Assembly: GCF_003148385.1 (NCBI RefSeq)
Contig: NZ_CP029463.1
Span: 2,790,001-2,854,000, forward strand
Direction of reading: 5' to 3'
Length of the DNA stretch: 64,000 nucleotides
Source of the DNA: Flavobacterium sediminis
GTDB lineage: Bacteria > Bacteroidota > Bacteroidia > Flavobacteriales > Flavobacteriaceae
Every line of letters starts with the position of its first letter. The stretch's first letter is position 1. This document shows positions 7,168-15,518 of the stretch, in pieces. The translations under genes were made by a program, and so were the position numbers. The notes under the pieces are model-generated. The model worked only from the letters and a program-made list of their open reading frames with translations. It was not told the DNA's origin and made no database searches.

Positions 7168-7215
7168 CAAAACTAACATTTTTGTATAAAATAACAAACA
7201 TTTTTGCTTGTTATT
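7168..7215 (-). promoter_or_regulatory. Promoter and operator of the hipBA-like operon
   Basis: On the minus strand TTTG (7195-7198), a 19-bp spacer and TAGTTTTG (7168-7175) match the flavobacterial promoter consensus. The perfect inverted repeat AATAACAA/TTGTTATT (7190-7197/7208-7215, 10-bp gap) covers the -33 element, a fitting place for HipB binding. Confidence 0.6.
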
Positions 7216-7363
7216 TTTCTTAATGAGTATCATCTGAAGTATTTACTATTTTAGAATCTATTTTTTGATTGTGAGCTTAAACTATACTTTATATCGCAAA
7301 TCGCAATATACGATATAGGTTGTTTTCCATAGCAGAAATATCAAGATAAACCTGATTATTCAA

Positions 7364-8002
7364 CTATGAAACATCACTTTTATTAATTGTATCAATATAA
7401 AACTGCAATTCGTATAATTCGATTAATTCTTCAGTAGAGTTTGATAATTGTGCTAATTGGACAAAGTTTATGTTTTGATATAATGATTTTTCACCCAATA
7501 CATCCTGAAGGATGATGTAGATGATTTGCTGCCATGTTTTTGTATTACAGTTGATGGTGTAGTTTTTTAAGTAAATGATTATATCTAGCTTTTTGATGTT
7601 GTCATCATAGTTTAGTGGTAGGAATTTGATTTCGCTTGTTTTGATTGTAATTTCTTGAAAAACGTAGGGTTCGTCTAAACCGTTTATGATTTGGTCAATG
7701 TTGGATGTTGGTTGTATGAATGCGGTGAATTTCCAATGTTTTAGTACTGGTGCATTATTGATTAGTTCTTCTACTTGATTGAAGTAGTCCGGATTACCAT
7801 TTGCGGTAATGATGAGTTCTGTTTTTTGGTTTTGTTTTTTTGGAAATACTATCATGAAATCTAAATCTTTGGAGTAGTAGCCTAATTGTTTATCCAACCA
7901 ATAGCAGATTTGTTTTTTATTTATTGGTGTTTCGTTTTTTAGATTCTTAATGGCTTGGTTGTTGTCCTGGAACCAATTCCAGAATATGTTTATTTTTCTC
8001 AT
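7364..8002 (-). CDS. Unknown 212-aa protein of mobile-element block
   Basis: I do not recognise a named domain. The protein is cytosolic, rich in aromatic and charged residues, with no membrane segment. It is translated right after the ATPase gene (15 bp gap) in the same direction and ends the excisionase / replication-like / ATPase run. The first 100 residues contain an alternating pattern (DLDFMIVFPKK, TELIITANGNPDYF) typical of a small alpha/beta domain. It is most likely an accessory protein of the integrated element; no enzymatic motif is visible. Confidence 0.7.
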   Translation of the reverse strand: MRKINIFWNWFQDNNQAIKNLKNETPINKKQICYWLDKQLGYYSKDLDFMIVFPKKQNQKTELIITANGNPDYFNQVEELINNAPVLKHWKFTAFIQPTSNIDQIINGLDEPYVFQEITIKTSEIKFLPLNYDDNIKKLDIIIYLKNYTINCNTKTWQQIIYIILQDVLGEKSLYQNINFVQLAQLSNSTEELIELYELQFYIDTINKSDVS

Positions 8003-8017
8003 TGTTGTAGTGTTTGG

Positions 8018-8629
8018 TTAGCGTTTGTCTTGTGTGGATTTATCAAATGCGATGAGGTTGAGCATGGCTCTTAATCTTGAGCGAAGACGGTTGCCGTACA
8101 TGGTTTCGATTTCTGAAGCGGAAAGATTGGTAGTGATATGAGTTATGACTTTTTTGGAAATGAATAGATCATATCGTGAAAGGATAATTTCTGCCATAAC
8201 ATTACACTCATTACCATAGTATTTTAAATTGCTTTCTACTCCTAAATCGTCAAAACAATAATTTTTACAATCTGTTTGGGAATAACTTCCACGACTGTAC
8301 TTGTGAATTATTTCGTAACCTTCTTTAATGAATTCGAAACTTACATCGCGACAGGTTCGCATGTAAAACTTATTTTCTTTTTGGGTGATGTATTTCATTA
8401 TGGTCATCAAGGTTGTTTTACCCGAACCCACAGGACCAGAAAGTAGAATCCCTTTTGACAAGTCTAAGCCGAATTGATTTGCAGTTATTTCATCCTTCAA
8501 GAAATAAGCAACTAGTTTTGTTATGTTTGACAAATCTTCTTCAACGAAATGGAAATTTAAACCATAATCTTGTTTGGCTTTTTGTTCTAACCATGTTAGG
8601 ATTTCCGGATAATTGTATTGTGAAGTCAT
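8018..8629 (-). CDS. DnaC/IstB-like AAA+ ATPase
   Basis: A 203-aa P-loop ATPase. Walker A is GPVGSGKTT at 65-73 and Walker B is CFDDLG near 127-132, followed by conserved arginines in the C-terminal RLRSRLRAML. The size and arrangement match DnaC-like helicase loaders and the small ATPases of Bacteroidetes mobile elements. It follows a replication-initiator-like gene and precedes a 212-aa unknown, suggesting replication or mobilisation of the element. No transposase is next to it, which makes an IstB role unlikely. Confidence 0.75.
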   Translation of the reverse strand: MTSQYNYPEILTWLEQKAKQDYGLNFHFVEEDLSNITKLVAYFLKDEITANQFGLDLSKGILLSGPVGSGKTTLMTIMKYITQKENKFYMRTCRDVSFEFIKEGYEIIHKYSRGSYSQTDCKNYCFDDLGVESNLKYYGNECNVMAEIILSRYDLFISKKVITHITTNLSASEIETMYGNRLRSRLRAMLNLIAFDKSTQDKR

Positions 8630-8634
8630 TAAGC

Positions 8635-8688
8635 TAGTGATTAGTAATTAGTAAAAAGTGATTAGCTGATTGCTTCGTACCTCGCAAT
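8635..8688. repeat. Dispersed intergenic repeat, copy 1
   Basis: Between the ATPase and the replication-like gene lies TAGTGATTAGTAATTAG..AAAAGTGATTAG followed by GATTGCTTCGTACCTCGCAATGAC. The second part resembles the GCGAGG-nACGAAGCAATC class of dispersed repeats I know from many genomes. A related copy is at 9500-9575. Confidence 0.5.
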
Positions 8689-8690
8689 GA

Positions 8691-9494
8691 CTAAAGCGGT
8701 TCTGCATAATTTTTATCTTCGGTAACTTGTAATTGTTTGGCTCGTGGTTGCTCTTTTGCTTGTGGATTTTGTGGAAGATTAATTGTGAATTTGGCTGTAT
8801 TTAATATCCAGCTACGAGCTGCTGCATGCCAATCTATCATTTTAGTTTTACCGCCAATAAGCCAACCGTTACTAGTGTAATAATTGTAAAATCGTTCTGC
8901 TTCAAATTCTGAGAATTCTTCTTGTTTGAAATAGTCTTTGACTTGCTCGAATGATGGATTTTCTATTTCTCTTTTTTTCGCGGAACTTTTTTTCTCTTTT
9001 TTTTCAGACTCTAAAAACTTTTCTTCATTTAAAATTTTGGAATTGGTATCTATAGAAATGTTTTTATTGTTTTTAGATGTTTTATTAGTATTATATATAT
9101 TGGGTTCATTGACTTGTTCAGTACCGTTACTATTAGCTTGGTTATTTATTGGTATGGTTTGGTCAATAATTGAACTGGTTTGATTTTTAAAGACAGCTTT
9201 TCTATCTGATAAATCATGTAGAATTACTTCTGAACCGGAATACGGATTGTATGAAGGCAAATAATCAATAAATCCCATGTTTTGTAATTCTTTTATACAT
9301 TTATGATAGGTTGCTTTAGATGCTATTCGGCTGGCTTTCATCATTTCGTCACGAGAAATGGAAATTGGATTTTTGAAACGATTGACGTTCCAACTTTGGA
9401 ATAAAGCTAAATACAAACTAATATGTGTTGGGTAAATGGTTTCTTCAGATGCGATACGAATGAAAAAACCAGTTAGGTGTTTGATGTAGTTCAT
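8691..9494 (-). CDS. Replication-initiator / HTH-like protein of mobile element
   Basis: About 267 aa from the chosen start (MNYIKHLTGFF). A longer frame to 9575 exists, but its extra 27 residues are encoded by a dispersed repeat, so I reject that start. Residues about 1-95 look like a winged-helix domain (TYHKCIKELQNMGFIDYL). The middle is low-complexity and lysine/asparagine-rich. The C-terminal region (KDYFKQEEFSEFEAERFYNYYTSNGW...WHAAARSWI) is typical of Bacteroidetes phage and element replication proteins. It lies between the excisionase-like gene and the DnaC-like ATPase, which supports an initiator or helicase-recruitment role. Confidence 0.7.
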   Translation of the reverse strand: MNYIKHLTGFFIRIASEETIYPTHISLYLALFQSWNVNRFKNPISISRDEMMKASRIASKATYHKCIKELQNMGFIDYLPSYNPYSGSEVILHDLSDRKAVFKNQTSSIIDQTIPINNQANSNGTEQVNEPNIYNTNKTSKNNKNISIDTNSKILNEEKFLESEKKEKKSSAKKREIENPSFEQVKDYFKQEEFSEFEAERFYNYYTSNGWLIGGKTKMIDWHAAARSWILNTAKFTINLPQNPQAKEQPRAKQLQVTEDKNYAEPL

Positions 9495-9499
9495 TTTAC

Positions 9500-9575
9500 T
9501 AGTGATTAGTGAAAAGTGATTAGAAAAGATTGCTTCATTTCGACTTCGCTCAAAACAGGCTAATCGGGATGACAT
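9500..9575. repeat. Dispersed intergenic repeat, copy 2
   Basis: TAGTGATTAGTGAAAAGTGATTAG (9500-9523) closely repeats 8635-8665. It is followed by GATTGCTTC and a TTCGACTTCGCTC segment typical of flavobacterial dispersed repeats. It fills the gap between the excisionase-like and replication-like genes and creates a false N-terminal extension of the latter. Confidence 0.5.
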
Positions 9576-9862
9576 TACTTGAAGAGGGTAGGAATTGCAT
9601 TAACCTTGTTGCCGTGAAGGAGTTTTTCAATGTCTGCTTTGTCGTAATACATGATGCCACCAACTTTGGTGTAAGTTAGTGTTCCATTGATACGGAGGTT
9701 TTGTAAAGTACTTGAAGAAATGTTTAACAGTTTACGGACTTCATTAGATTTGAGCCACTGTTTTGTTTGTTGTGGTTTGGATTGAATGATTTCTTTTATA
9801 TCATTCAAAAGAAGACTACGGAATTCGTTTAAATCTTCGATAGTAATAATTTGTACTGCCAT
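9575..9862 (-). CDS. Excisionase-family helix-turn-helix protein
   Basis: A 95-aa protein with a MerR/excisionase-type winged helix at residues about 38-90 (QWLKSNEVRKLLNISSSTLQNLR, then KVGGIMYYDKADIEKLL). Such proteins act as recombination directionality factors or small regulators in Bacteroidetes conjugative elements (Xis2-like). It is the first gene of the leftward replication/maintenance block. TCACAAGT repeats lie 56-79 bp upstream, a possible RteC-type control site, and a degraded rteC copy lies further upstream. Confidence 0.8.
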   Translation of the reverse strand: MAVQIITIEDLNEFRSLLLNDIKEIIQSKPQQTKQWLKSNEVRKLLNISSSTLQNLRINGTLTYTKVGGIMYYDKADIEKLLHGNKVNAIPTLFK

Positions 9863-9917
9863 AACTGATGTTTTAGATTGTTATGGTACAAAATTGTAGT
9901 TTTTGAATAGTTTTAAA

Positions 9918-9941
9918 TCACAAGTCAGTCACAAGTTGTGA
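9918..9941. promoter_or_regulatory. TCACAAGT repeats, possible RteC operator
   Basis: TCACAAGT occurs at 9918-9925 and 9929-9936, 11 bp apart (one helical turn). The second is part of the perfect inverted repeat TCACAA-G-TTGTGA (9929-9941). The site is upstream of the excisionase-like gene; RteC of CTnDOT acts at inverted half-sites upstream of the excision genes. Confidence 0.45.
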
Positions 9942-10290
9942 ATGATTTTTATTCAAAGCATTGTATTTATTGATATTATAGAAAGTCATCTGTGTTTCCC
10001 AATCGTTTTACTAATTTTTCTTTAAGTGCATTGAGGAATTTTGTTTGGTCTGATTTTTTATTCTAATTTCAAAAGAAAGTTTTGTGGTACTGGCCTAAAT
10101 AGACATTAAATATGTTTTCAAAATATTCTCCAACTTCCTTTAATCTGATGTGCCATTATTGTATATACCTTATGAGTGCAAACTATATAAAAGCTTTATT
10201 GACAACACTTTAGAATCAGTTCAGTTTTGTTTCAACTTGTGATTGACTTGTGATTTTTGTTTTTGGTCTTTAATTTTTAATAATTAATTG
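9930..10290 (-). pseudogene. Decayed 3' fragment of an rteC-like gene
   Basis: This segment aligns by eye along its length with the C-terminal coding part and downstream flank of the intact rteC at 13350-14195. For example, TTGAGGAATTTTGTTTG occurs in both at matching positions, as do ATGTTTTCAAAATA/ATATTTTCAAAATA and ACTTGTGATT-ACTTGTGA. It has lost its reading frame and covers roughly the last 95-100 codons. It has the same orientation as the intact copy, 3.4 kb away. It is a relic of a duplication or of an earlier element. Confidence 0.75.
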
Positions 10291-10725
10291 CTGTTTGTAT
10301 AGTTGTACTATCATACTATAATGAATATACTACCAATCACTTTAGGGTTTTTATAATACTGAATAATAGGGCTGTAAGGTGTTTATTTATGGCTTTGATT
10401 GTTTTACTTTTCAACTTTTTTAATAGAGATTATTGATTTATTTTTTAGTGAGAATTATTCAAATGCTAAGACAACAAATACATCATTACAAGTTCATATT
10501 AAATTAATTCTGATGTTAGGTAGTTTTTACTCTTCCCAAAGTTTGTATGGTCAATAACTTCTTTTGTATGATTATTTGCTGTAACTTTTGAGCCTGTCAA
10601 AACCCGTTTTATCTCTATACTATTCTTGATTTGATGGAGTATTCAATCAAAACTGTTTGTAAAAAGATTATCAACCCAAAGATAAAACGGATTTGATCAG
10701 CTATTTTAAAAATTAATTAATTTAG

Positions 10726-11592
10726 TTACTTTAGATTGTACAACTCCTTTAATGCATCAGAGAACTGAATTGGTTTTCGCCCTAATAATTTTTCTAAATC
10801 TGAGCTAACTATATCGTGTTGGTTGCTTATAATATCTTCTGTAAACGCACTATACATTTGGATATACTCTTCGGGAATTTCATATTTTTTTAAAATTTCT
10901 TTGTATTCGTTTGCTTTCAAATCGTTATAAAATACATCACTACCGGATATTTTAGAAAGCTCAAAAGCTATGTCTGAATATGAGTATGATTGAGAACCTG
11001 TCATTTGATAAATTCTATTGCCACTTTCGCAAATTACTAAATCATTTGCAATAGCTTCGCCAATTTCTCTACGTAATGCAAAACCAACTTTTCCATGCCC
11101 CGTTGGTAGACTAATACCTGTTTCAAATGGATTTTCGCCAGCAAACATCAAAATTGTATCGGCATATAAGTTGTTGCGATAAAAGGTATAATTTACTTGG
11201 CTTGCTTGTATGTAGTCTTCTGTTTGAAAATGACTTTGCATTAAAAATTGATTAGCCGATGTTGAAAAATCATTCATGGCAATACTTGTGTAAGCAATTC
11301 TTTTTATTCCATTTTTAAGAGCTGCATCAACAACGTTTTTATGTTGTAGAAAGCGATTAATAGGATCTGTTCCTGAAATTAACAGCACTTGGTCGATTCC
11401 TTTTAATGCTTTTAGTAAAGAAGATGGATTGTCAAAATCACTAATTCGTATTTCAACTCCAACTTTTTTAAGATCGATTGTTTTATGGGCATCTCTAGCC
11501 AATATAGCAATGTTTGATGCTGCTGTTTTTTTGAGTAGTTGGGTTACTACTGCTTTGCCTAAATTCCCTGTTGCACCTGTTACTAAAATCAT
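10726..11592 (-). CDS. NmrA/QorB-like NAD(P)-binding oxidoreductase
   Basis: A 288-aa atypical short-chain reductase. The N-terminal GATGNLGKAV (about 5-14) is the NAD(P)-binding glycine motif of the NmrA family. The body resembles QorB-type quinone oxidoreductases and lacks the canonical SDR YxxxK arrangement. It diverges from an HxlR regulator 114 bp away, a common pairing in which HxlR senses an electrophile or quinone and derepresses the reductase. The stop is at 10726, after the gene-free stretch. Confidence 0.85.
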   Translation of the reverse strand: MILVTGATGNLGKAVVTQLLKKTAASNIAILARDAHKTIDLKKVGVEIRISDFDNPSSLLKALKGIDQVLLISGTDPINRFLQHKNVVDAALKNGIKRIAYTSIAMNDFSTSANQFLMQSHFQTEDYIQASQVNYTFYRNNLYADTILMFAGENPFETGISLPTGHGKVGFALRREIGEAIANDLVICESGNRIYQMTGSQSYSYSDIAFELSKISGSDVFYNDLKANEYKEILKKYEIPEEYIQMYSAFTEDIISNQHDIVSSDLEKLLGRKPIQFSDALKELYNLK

Positions 11593-11638
11593 TTTTTCTC
11601 TGTTTAAATTATTATTATTTTTTCAATTGTTTCACAAA

Positions 11639-11703
11639 GTAACTAATAAAAGATTACTTTTGTAACTATTGAATTTTAAAAACTAGTAACCTAATTGTAA
11701 CTA
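11639..11703. promoter_or_regulatory. GTAACTA repeats between the NmrA-like and HxlR genes
   Basis: GTAACTA occurs at 11639-11645, 11662-11668 and 11697-11703, with a variant (GTAACCTA) at 11686-11693. Spacings are about one or two helical turns. TACTTTTG at 11655-11662 fits a -7 element for the HxlR gene. The repeats are candidate HxlR operators for both divergent genes. Confidence 0.45.
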
Positions 11704-11706
11704 TCC

Positions 11707-12033
11707 ATGAAAGTACACGGAAAAAAAATTGACTGCCCTGTGACCGCCACTTTAGAATTAATTGGTGGCAGGTGGAAAGCTCCTATTTTATATTACTTGT
11801 CCAAGGGTACACGAAGATTTGGACAAATTGATGCTACTATAGCCGGTATTTCTAGAAAAGTACTAACAGAACAACTAAAAGAATTAGAAAAAGATGGTTT
11901 GATATTTAGAGAGTATTATAAAGAAGTTCCTCCAAGAGTAGAGTATTCTTTGACAGAATTTGGACAAAGCTTAACCCAAGTATTTAACTCAATTGTGCTA
12001 TGGGCGGAACAAAATTTAATTGATAGTAAATAG
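11707..12033 (+). CDS. HxlR-family transcriptional regulator
   Basis: A 108-aa winged-helix regulator. The N-terminal CPVTATLELIGGRWKAPILYYL pattern, with the cysteine at 10, is the HxlR signature, and LKELEKDGLIFREYYKEVPPRVEYSLTEFGQSL is the wing and C-terminal helix. HxlR proteins with this cysteine often sense electrophiles or oxidants. It diverges from the NmrA-like reductase, its likely target, and probably controls itself too. Confidence 0.9.
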   Translation: MKVHGKKIDCPVTATLELIGGRWKAPILYYLSKGTRRFGQIDATIAGISRKVLTEQLKELEKDGLIFREYYKEVPPRVEYSLTEFGQSLTQVFNSIVLWAEQNLIDSK

Positions 12034-12128
12034 TTTTGGTGATTATTAAAAAGTAAAACTTCGAATAATAATAATAGTGTCATTAAACCATTTAGCAAAT
12101 ACAGTGTCTAATCAATAAATTAAAAAAT

Positions 12129-13201
12129 ATGAAGTCAATAACTATATTTTCAATATTACTATTGCTATTAATTTCAAGTTGTAGTAAAGATGCTGCTGCA
12201 GTTGAACCAACATCGTCTGAAACCATGTATTTCCCCCCAATACTAATTCTACTTGGGAAACCAAGTCAATATCAAGTTTGAATTGGAATCAAAATGCTAT
12301 TCAACCTTTAAAAGACTACCTAATTCAAAAAAACACAAAATCATTTATGATACTTGTAAATGGAAGAATAGTCATGGAAGAATATTTTAATGGTCATACC
12401 GCAACAGATACATGGCAATGGAATAGTGCCGGAAAAACATTGGTTGGAACAACTACTGGTATTGCCCAACAAGAGGGTTTATTAGATTATAACACAAAAG
12501 TTTCTCAATATTTGGGCGAAGGTTGGACAAATGCTCCTTTGGCAAAAGAGAATTTAATAAATTCCAAGCATTTACTAACAATGACATCGGGTCTTAATGA
12601 TCAGAATCAATTGGTAATACCATCAAACTTAACCTATTTAGCAGATGCTGGAACCCGATGGTCGTACCACAATGTATTCCAAAAATTAATGGACGTTGTT
12701 GCTGATGCAAGTAATCAAGAGTTTGAAACGTATTTCAATGCCAAAATTAAAAACAAAATTGGTATGGATGGCTTTTGGAACAATGGTGTAATCTTTAAAA
12801 TATACCACAGCAACACCCGAAGCATGGCCAGATTTGGACTTTTGGCACTAAACAAAGGTAAGTGGAATAATGAAACCATCATAAACGAAACTTTTTTTAA
12901 TGAGAGTATAAATTCGTCTCAAAACATTAATCCTTCTTACGGCTATTTTTGGTGGTTGAATGGCAAAGCTAGTTCTATGATCCCTGGTGGTCAAGAGGTT
13001 TACCCAGGATCTCTTGTTTCGAGCGCTCCTGCTGATATGTTTGCTGCTATGGGTGCAAGTGACCAACGTATTTATGTTATTCCAAGTAAAAAAATGGTAG
13101 TTATAAGAATGGGCGATGCTTCTGATCCTTCAAATCCAAATTTTGCAGTATCTGGTTTTGACAATGAATTATGGGGTAAAATTAATGCAGTCCTTAATTA
13201 A
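12129..13201 (+). pseudogene. Class-C beta-lactamase-like serine hydrolase lipoprotein, frameshifted
   Basis: The reading frame starts at 12129 with a lipoprotein signal (LLLLLISSCSKD, lipobox cysteine at 18) and continues after one missing base at the C6 run 12233-12238. The frame from there to 13201 is intact. It shows SxxK (NSAGKTL), YxN (WSYHN) and the beta-lactamase/transpeptidase-like fold regions of PF00144. With C7 the two parts join as one protein of about 357 aa, anchored in the outer membrane or periplasm. The substrate is unknown (esterase, peptidase or beta-lactamase). It may be a real pseudogene, or an error as in five other genes of the window. Confidence 0.8.
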
Positions 13202-13349
13202 TAAACCTCTAGTCTCTAATAAAGTTTACAAAAATACATTTTATGTCCTTACGCTATTTCAATTTTATTATTCAATAAAGACAGTAAGGATTGTTTTAGC
13301 CACAAGTTGCGATTTCTTTTGCGAAAAAGTATTGTATTTAATTGTGTTC

Positions 13350-14195
13350 TTATAAATCGTCTGTCTTTTCCATACGTTTGATTAGTGTTTCTTTTAAAGA
13401 ATTGAGGAATTTTGTTTGATCTGATTTTCTCATTCTTATTTCAAGGAAAGCTCGATGGTATTGACCTAAATCAATATTAAATATATTTTCAAAATACTCC
13501 GCTATATCTTTCAAATCAGATGTTCCATTATTAAATACACCTTCGGTATGCAAAGCGTATAAAAGTTCTGTTAAAGCGACTTTAGATCCTGTCCAATTTT
13601 GCTTTAACTTGTGATTTACTTGTGATTTTTCTCTTGGTTCTTTATTCTCTATCATTAATAGCATATCTTCCAAATAAACTTGAATTAAATCGTGAGCCAT
13701 AATTTTAGCCACTTTAAAATCGTGAGATGTTGAAAATGAATGGTCTGCCTCGAAATAGAAGCTATCTAACGCTAACTTTATATCAAATTTTCCTCTGGTG
13801 AAATATTTGACATCTAAGTAATTACTTCCTGTTCGATAATATCTATAGAAATCTAAATTGCTATCAAAATAGCGTTTTAATTTTTCTAACTCGTTGTTTA
13901 TATACTTTTTTACGATACGTTCTCCACCATGAGGTTTCTTAGTTTCAATCTTATAAATTGCATTATAATAAATTAGCTTTGATGTGAATTTTGGCTTGAT
14001 ATTTTTAAAGAAATCAATTTCTTGTTCTTGAGATTTTGTCTTTTCCTTTTCAAAAATTATTTTTAATTTTTCAACTGCATTGATAATGATATTAACTGCA
14101 TTTTCACTTCTCTGTATTGGGTCATCAATTTCTATGTCCGTAAAATTTAATTGCTCGTTTAACTTTGTTAATAAAAGTATAGACTTGGTGTTCAA
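13350..14195 (-). CDS. RteC-like element regulator
   Basis: A 281-aa protein of the RteC family (tetracycline-regulated excision regulator of CTnDOT-type elements). The C-terminal part, with LKQNWTGSKVALTELLYALH and FNNGTSDLKDIAEYFENIFNIDLGQYHRAFLEIRMRK, is the diagnostic conserved region. RteC activates excision genes in Bacteroides conjugative transposons. Here an excisionase-like HTH gene lies 3.5 kb away, and a decayed copy of this gene's 3' part lies beside it. The upstream 81-aa gene overlaps by 4 nt. ACTTGTGA repeats inside the coding region (13607-13625) mirror the site before the excisionase-like gene. Confidence 0.88.
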   Translation of the reverse strand: MNTKSILLLTKLNEQLNFTDIEIDDPIQRSENAVNIIINAVEKLKIIFEKEKTKSQEQEIDFFKNIKPKFTSKLIYYNAIYKIETKKPHGGERIVKKYINNELEKLKRYFDSNLDFYRYYRTGSNYLDVKYFTRGKFDIKLALDSFYFEADHSFSTSHDFKVAKIMAHDLIQVYLEDMLLMIENKEPREKSQVNHKLKQNWTGSKVALTELLYALHTEGVFNNGTSDLKDIAEYFENIFNIDLGQYHRAFLEIRMRKSDQTKFLNSLKETLIKRMEKTDDL

Positions 14196-14437
14196 TATTT
14201 ATTTGCTATAAAATTTTTAATTATTTCTTTATCTTCATTTGGATTTGATTTAATCGCCAATGTTAATGATTCACCAAAACATTTAATTTGTAATTTTTCT
14301 TCTTTAATACGAATTACGCAAAAACCTGCTGATATCACATCGCCAAGACTATAAGCAACTTCATAATGAGAGAATGGCTCCCTAGGAAAAAGTATTGGCG
14401 TGTTTTTATTCTTTAAAATGATATATTTTAGAATCAT
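14192..14437 (-). CDS. Unknown 81-aa protein upstream of rteC
   Basis: A small acidic/basic mixed protein without a recognisable domain or membrane segment. It overlaps the rteC start by 4 nt, so the two are probably co-translated. The hydrophobic beginning (MILKYIILK) is a likely beta strand, not a signal peptide. It may be an element-specific accessory of RteC. Confidence 0.55.
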   Translation of the reverse strand: MILKYIILKNKNTPILFPREPFSHYEVAYSLGDVISAGFCVIRIKEEKLQIKCFGESLTLAIKSNPNEDKEIIKNFIANKY

Positions 14438-14509
14438 AAGCGATCTATTTTAAACTTTATGATTTCTATTGAGGTCGTATCTTGCATTTAAAATAACTTT
14501 AATTAAAAC

Positions 14510-15511
14510 TTACTTTTTCTTTCTTAAATCTGGGTTATATGAAAGTCCAATATTGAAAAATCCTTTTGCTTCTTGTTGATTAGAATAATAATATTCCCTA
14601 ATAGGTTGGGCTTTTTCGGTAAGTCGAGAAGTAATAAAAGATGAAACTCCTCCACTGATAGTAATAATACACTTTTTATTAAGGAGATGTTCGTAAGTAA
14701 GACCTGACTGCACTTCGATTTGAGCGTATTCTGATGTGTTTGGAAGCAGAATATTTCTTCCGTCATTATACACATAAAATCCTGAGGGAGCTAACCTACT
14801 TCCTAACGATAAACGAGCAAAATGGCTTATGTTTTTTCTAAAAAAAAGTCGTTGAGGTAAAAATATGTCTAGTTCATAATTTGAATTTTCAAACTTTTGA
14901 TTATAACTAATAATTGGTAAAATAGGCATTATTGCCGTTGGATCAATGAAAACTAGCGTACCTATTGAGAACACTTTATTTTTAGTGGCTTTTAGAACTA
15001 TTGAAGCTCCTATTATTCCTTTAATCCTTTCAAAACCTTGTTCACCTCCATCCAAAATTAAACTGCCATTATAGATGAAAGGTTTGTTAAATAATTTTGA
15101 TGTGTAAGTTGTGCTTAACACTATAGCGAAGGTGTGAAACTGTTCATATTTGTTACTTGTATAATTAGTAGAACTAGATACATTTTCGACATCAGAGAAA
15201 ACAAACTCATTAAACCTGTAGTTCAGTGAGCCTGTATATGTCCATTTTTTGTTTTTGTATAATGGAATGTTTGAAATAAAATTTACTTCTCGCTGACTAT
15301 CAATTGTACCTTTACTAAAGTTCTCATCAAATAGTTTTGAAGTGAATGCCGTTGGTCCTTGTAGATTGTATTCGAGGTTAAACATTCTTGTTTTAGGAAA
15401 TTCTCCTTTAATTTTTTTACTAAAGGTAGCTTTTAAAATGGAGTCATTATTTTGAGCCAAAAGTATAGAAGCACTAATTAATGCTATGAATGTGAATTGA
15501 AGTTTTAACAT
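14510..15511 (-). CDS. Outer-membrane beta-barrel protein, DUF6268-like
   Basis: A 333-aa secreted protein with a signal peptide (LQFTFIALISASILLAQ). Beyond it are alternating beta strands with aromatic girdles (GSLNYRFNEFVF, YNQKFENSNYELDIFLPQRLFF, IGLSYNP near the end), as in flavobacterial barrel proteins. I tentatively compare it with the DUF6268 family. It is followed (8 bp) by nothing co-directional on its 3' side except rteC's block, and its start lies just downstream of the AraC gene. The transported or sensed compound is unknown. Confidence 0.65.
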   Translation of the reverse strand: MLKLQFTFIALISASILLAQNNDSILKATFSKKIKGEFPKTRMFNLEYNLQGPTAFTSKLFDENFSKGTIDSQREVNFISNIPLYKNKKWTYTGSLNYRFNEFVFSDVENVSSSTNYTSNKYEQFHTFAIVLSTTYTSKLFNKPFIYNGSLILDGGEQGFERIKGIIGASIVLKATKNKVFSIGTLVFIDPTAIMPILPIISYNQKFENSNYELDIFLPQRLFFRKNISHFARLSLGSRLAPSGFYVYNDGRNILLPNTSEYAQIEVQSGLTYEHLLNKKCIITISGGVSSFITSRLTEKAQPIREYYYSNQQEAKGFFNIGLSYNPDLRKKK

Positions 15512-15518
15512 ACTATAT

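Larger units (their letters stand above)
9863..10725. other. Gene-free stretch with rteC remnant
   Basis: There is no intact gene in these 863 bp. The part from about 9930 to 10290 is a decayed copy of the rteC 3' region (separate entry). From 10290 to 10725 the sequence is very AT-rich, and I see neither a gene nor a clear hairpin in it. Confidence 0.6.

Noticed and set aside
8018..8629. IstB transposition helper of an IS21 element
   Set aside because: There is no IstA transposase or terminal repeat; the neighbours are replication/excision-type genes.
9494..9575. N-terminal extension of the replication-like protein
   Set aside because: The extra residues are translated from a dispersed intergenic repeat; the start at 9494 fits the protein family better.
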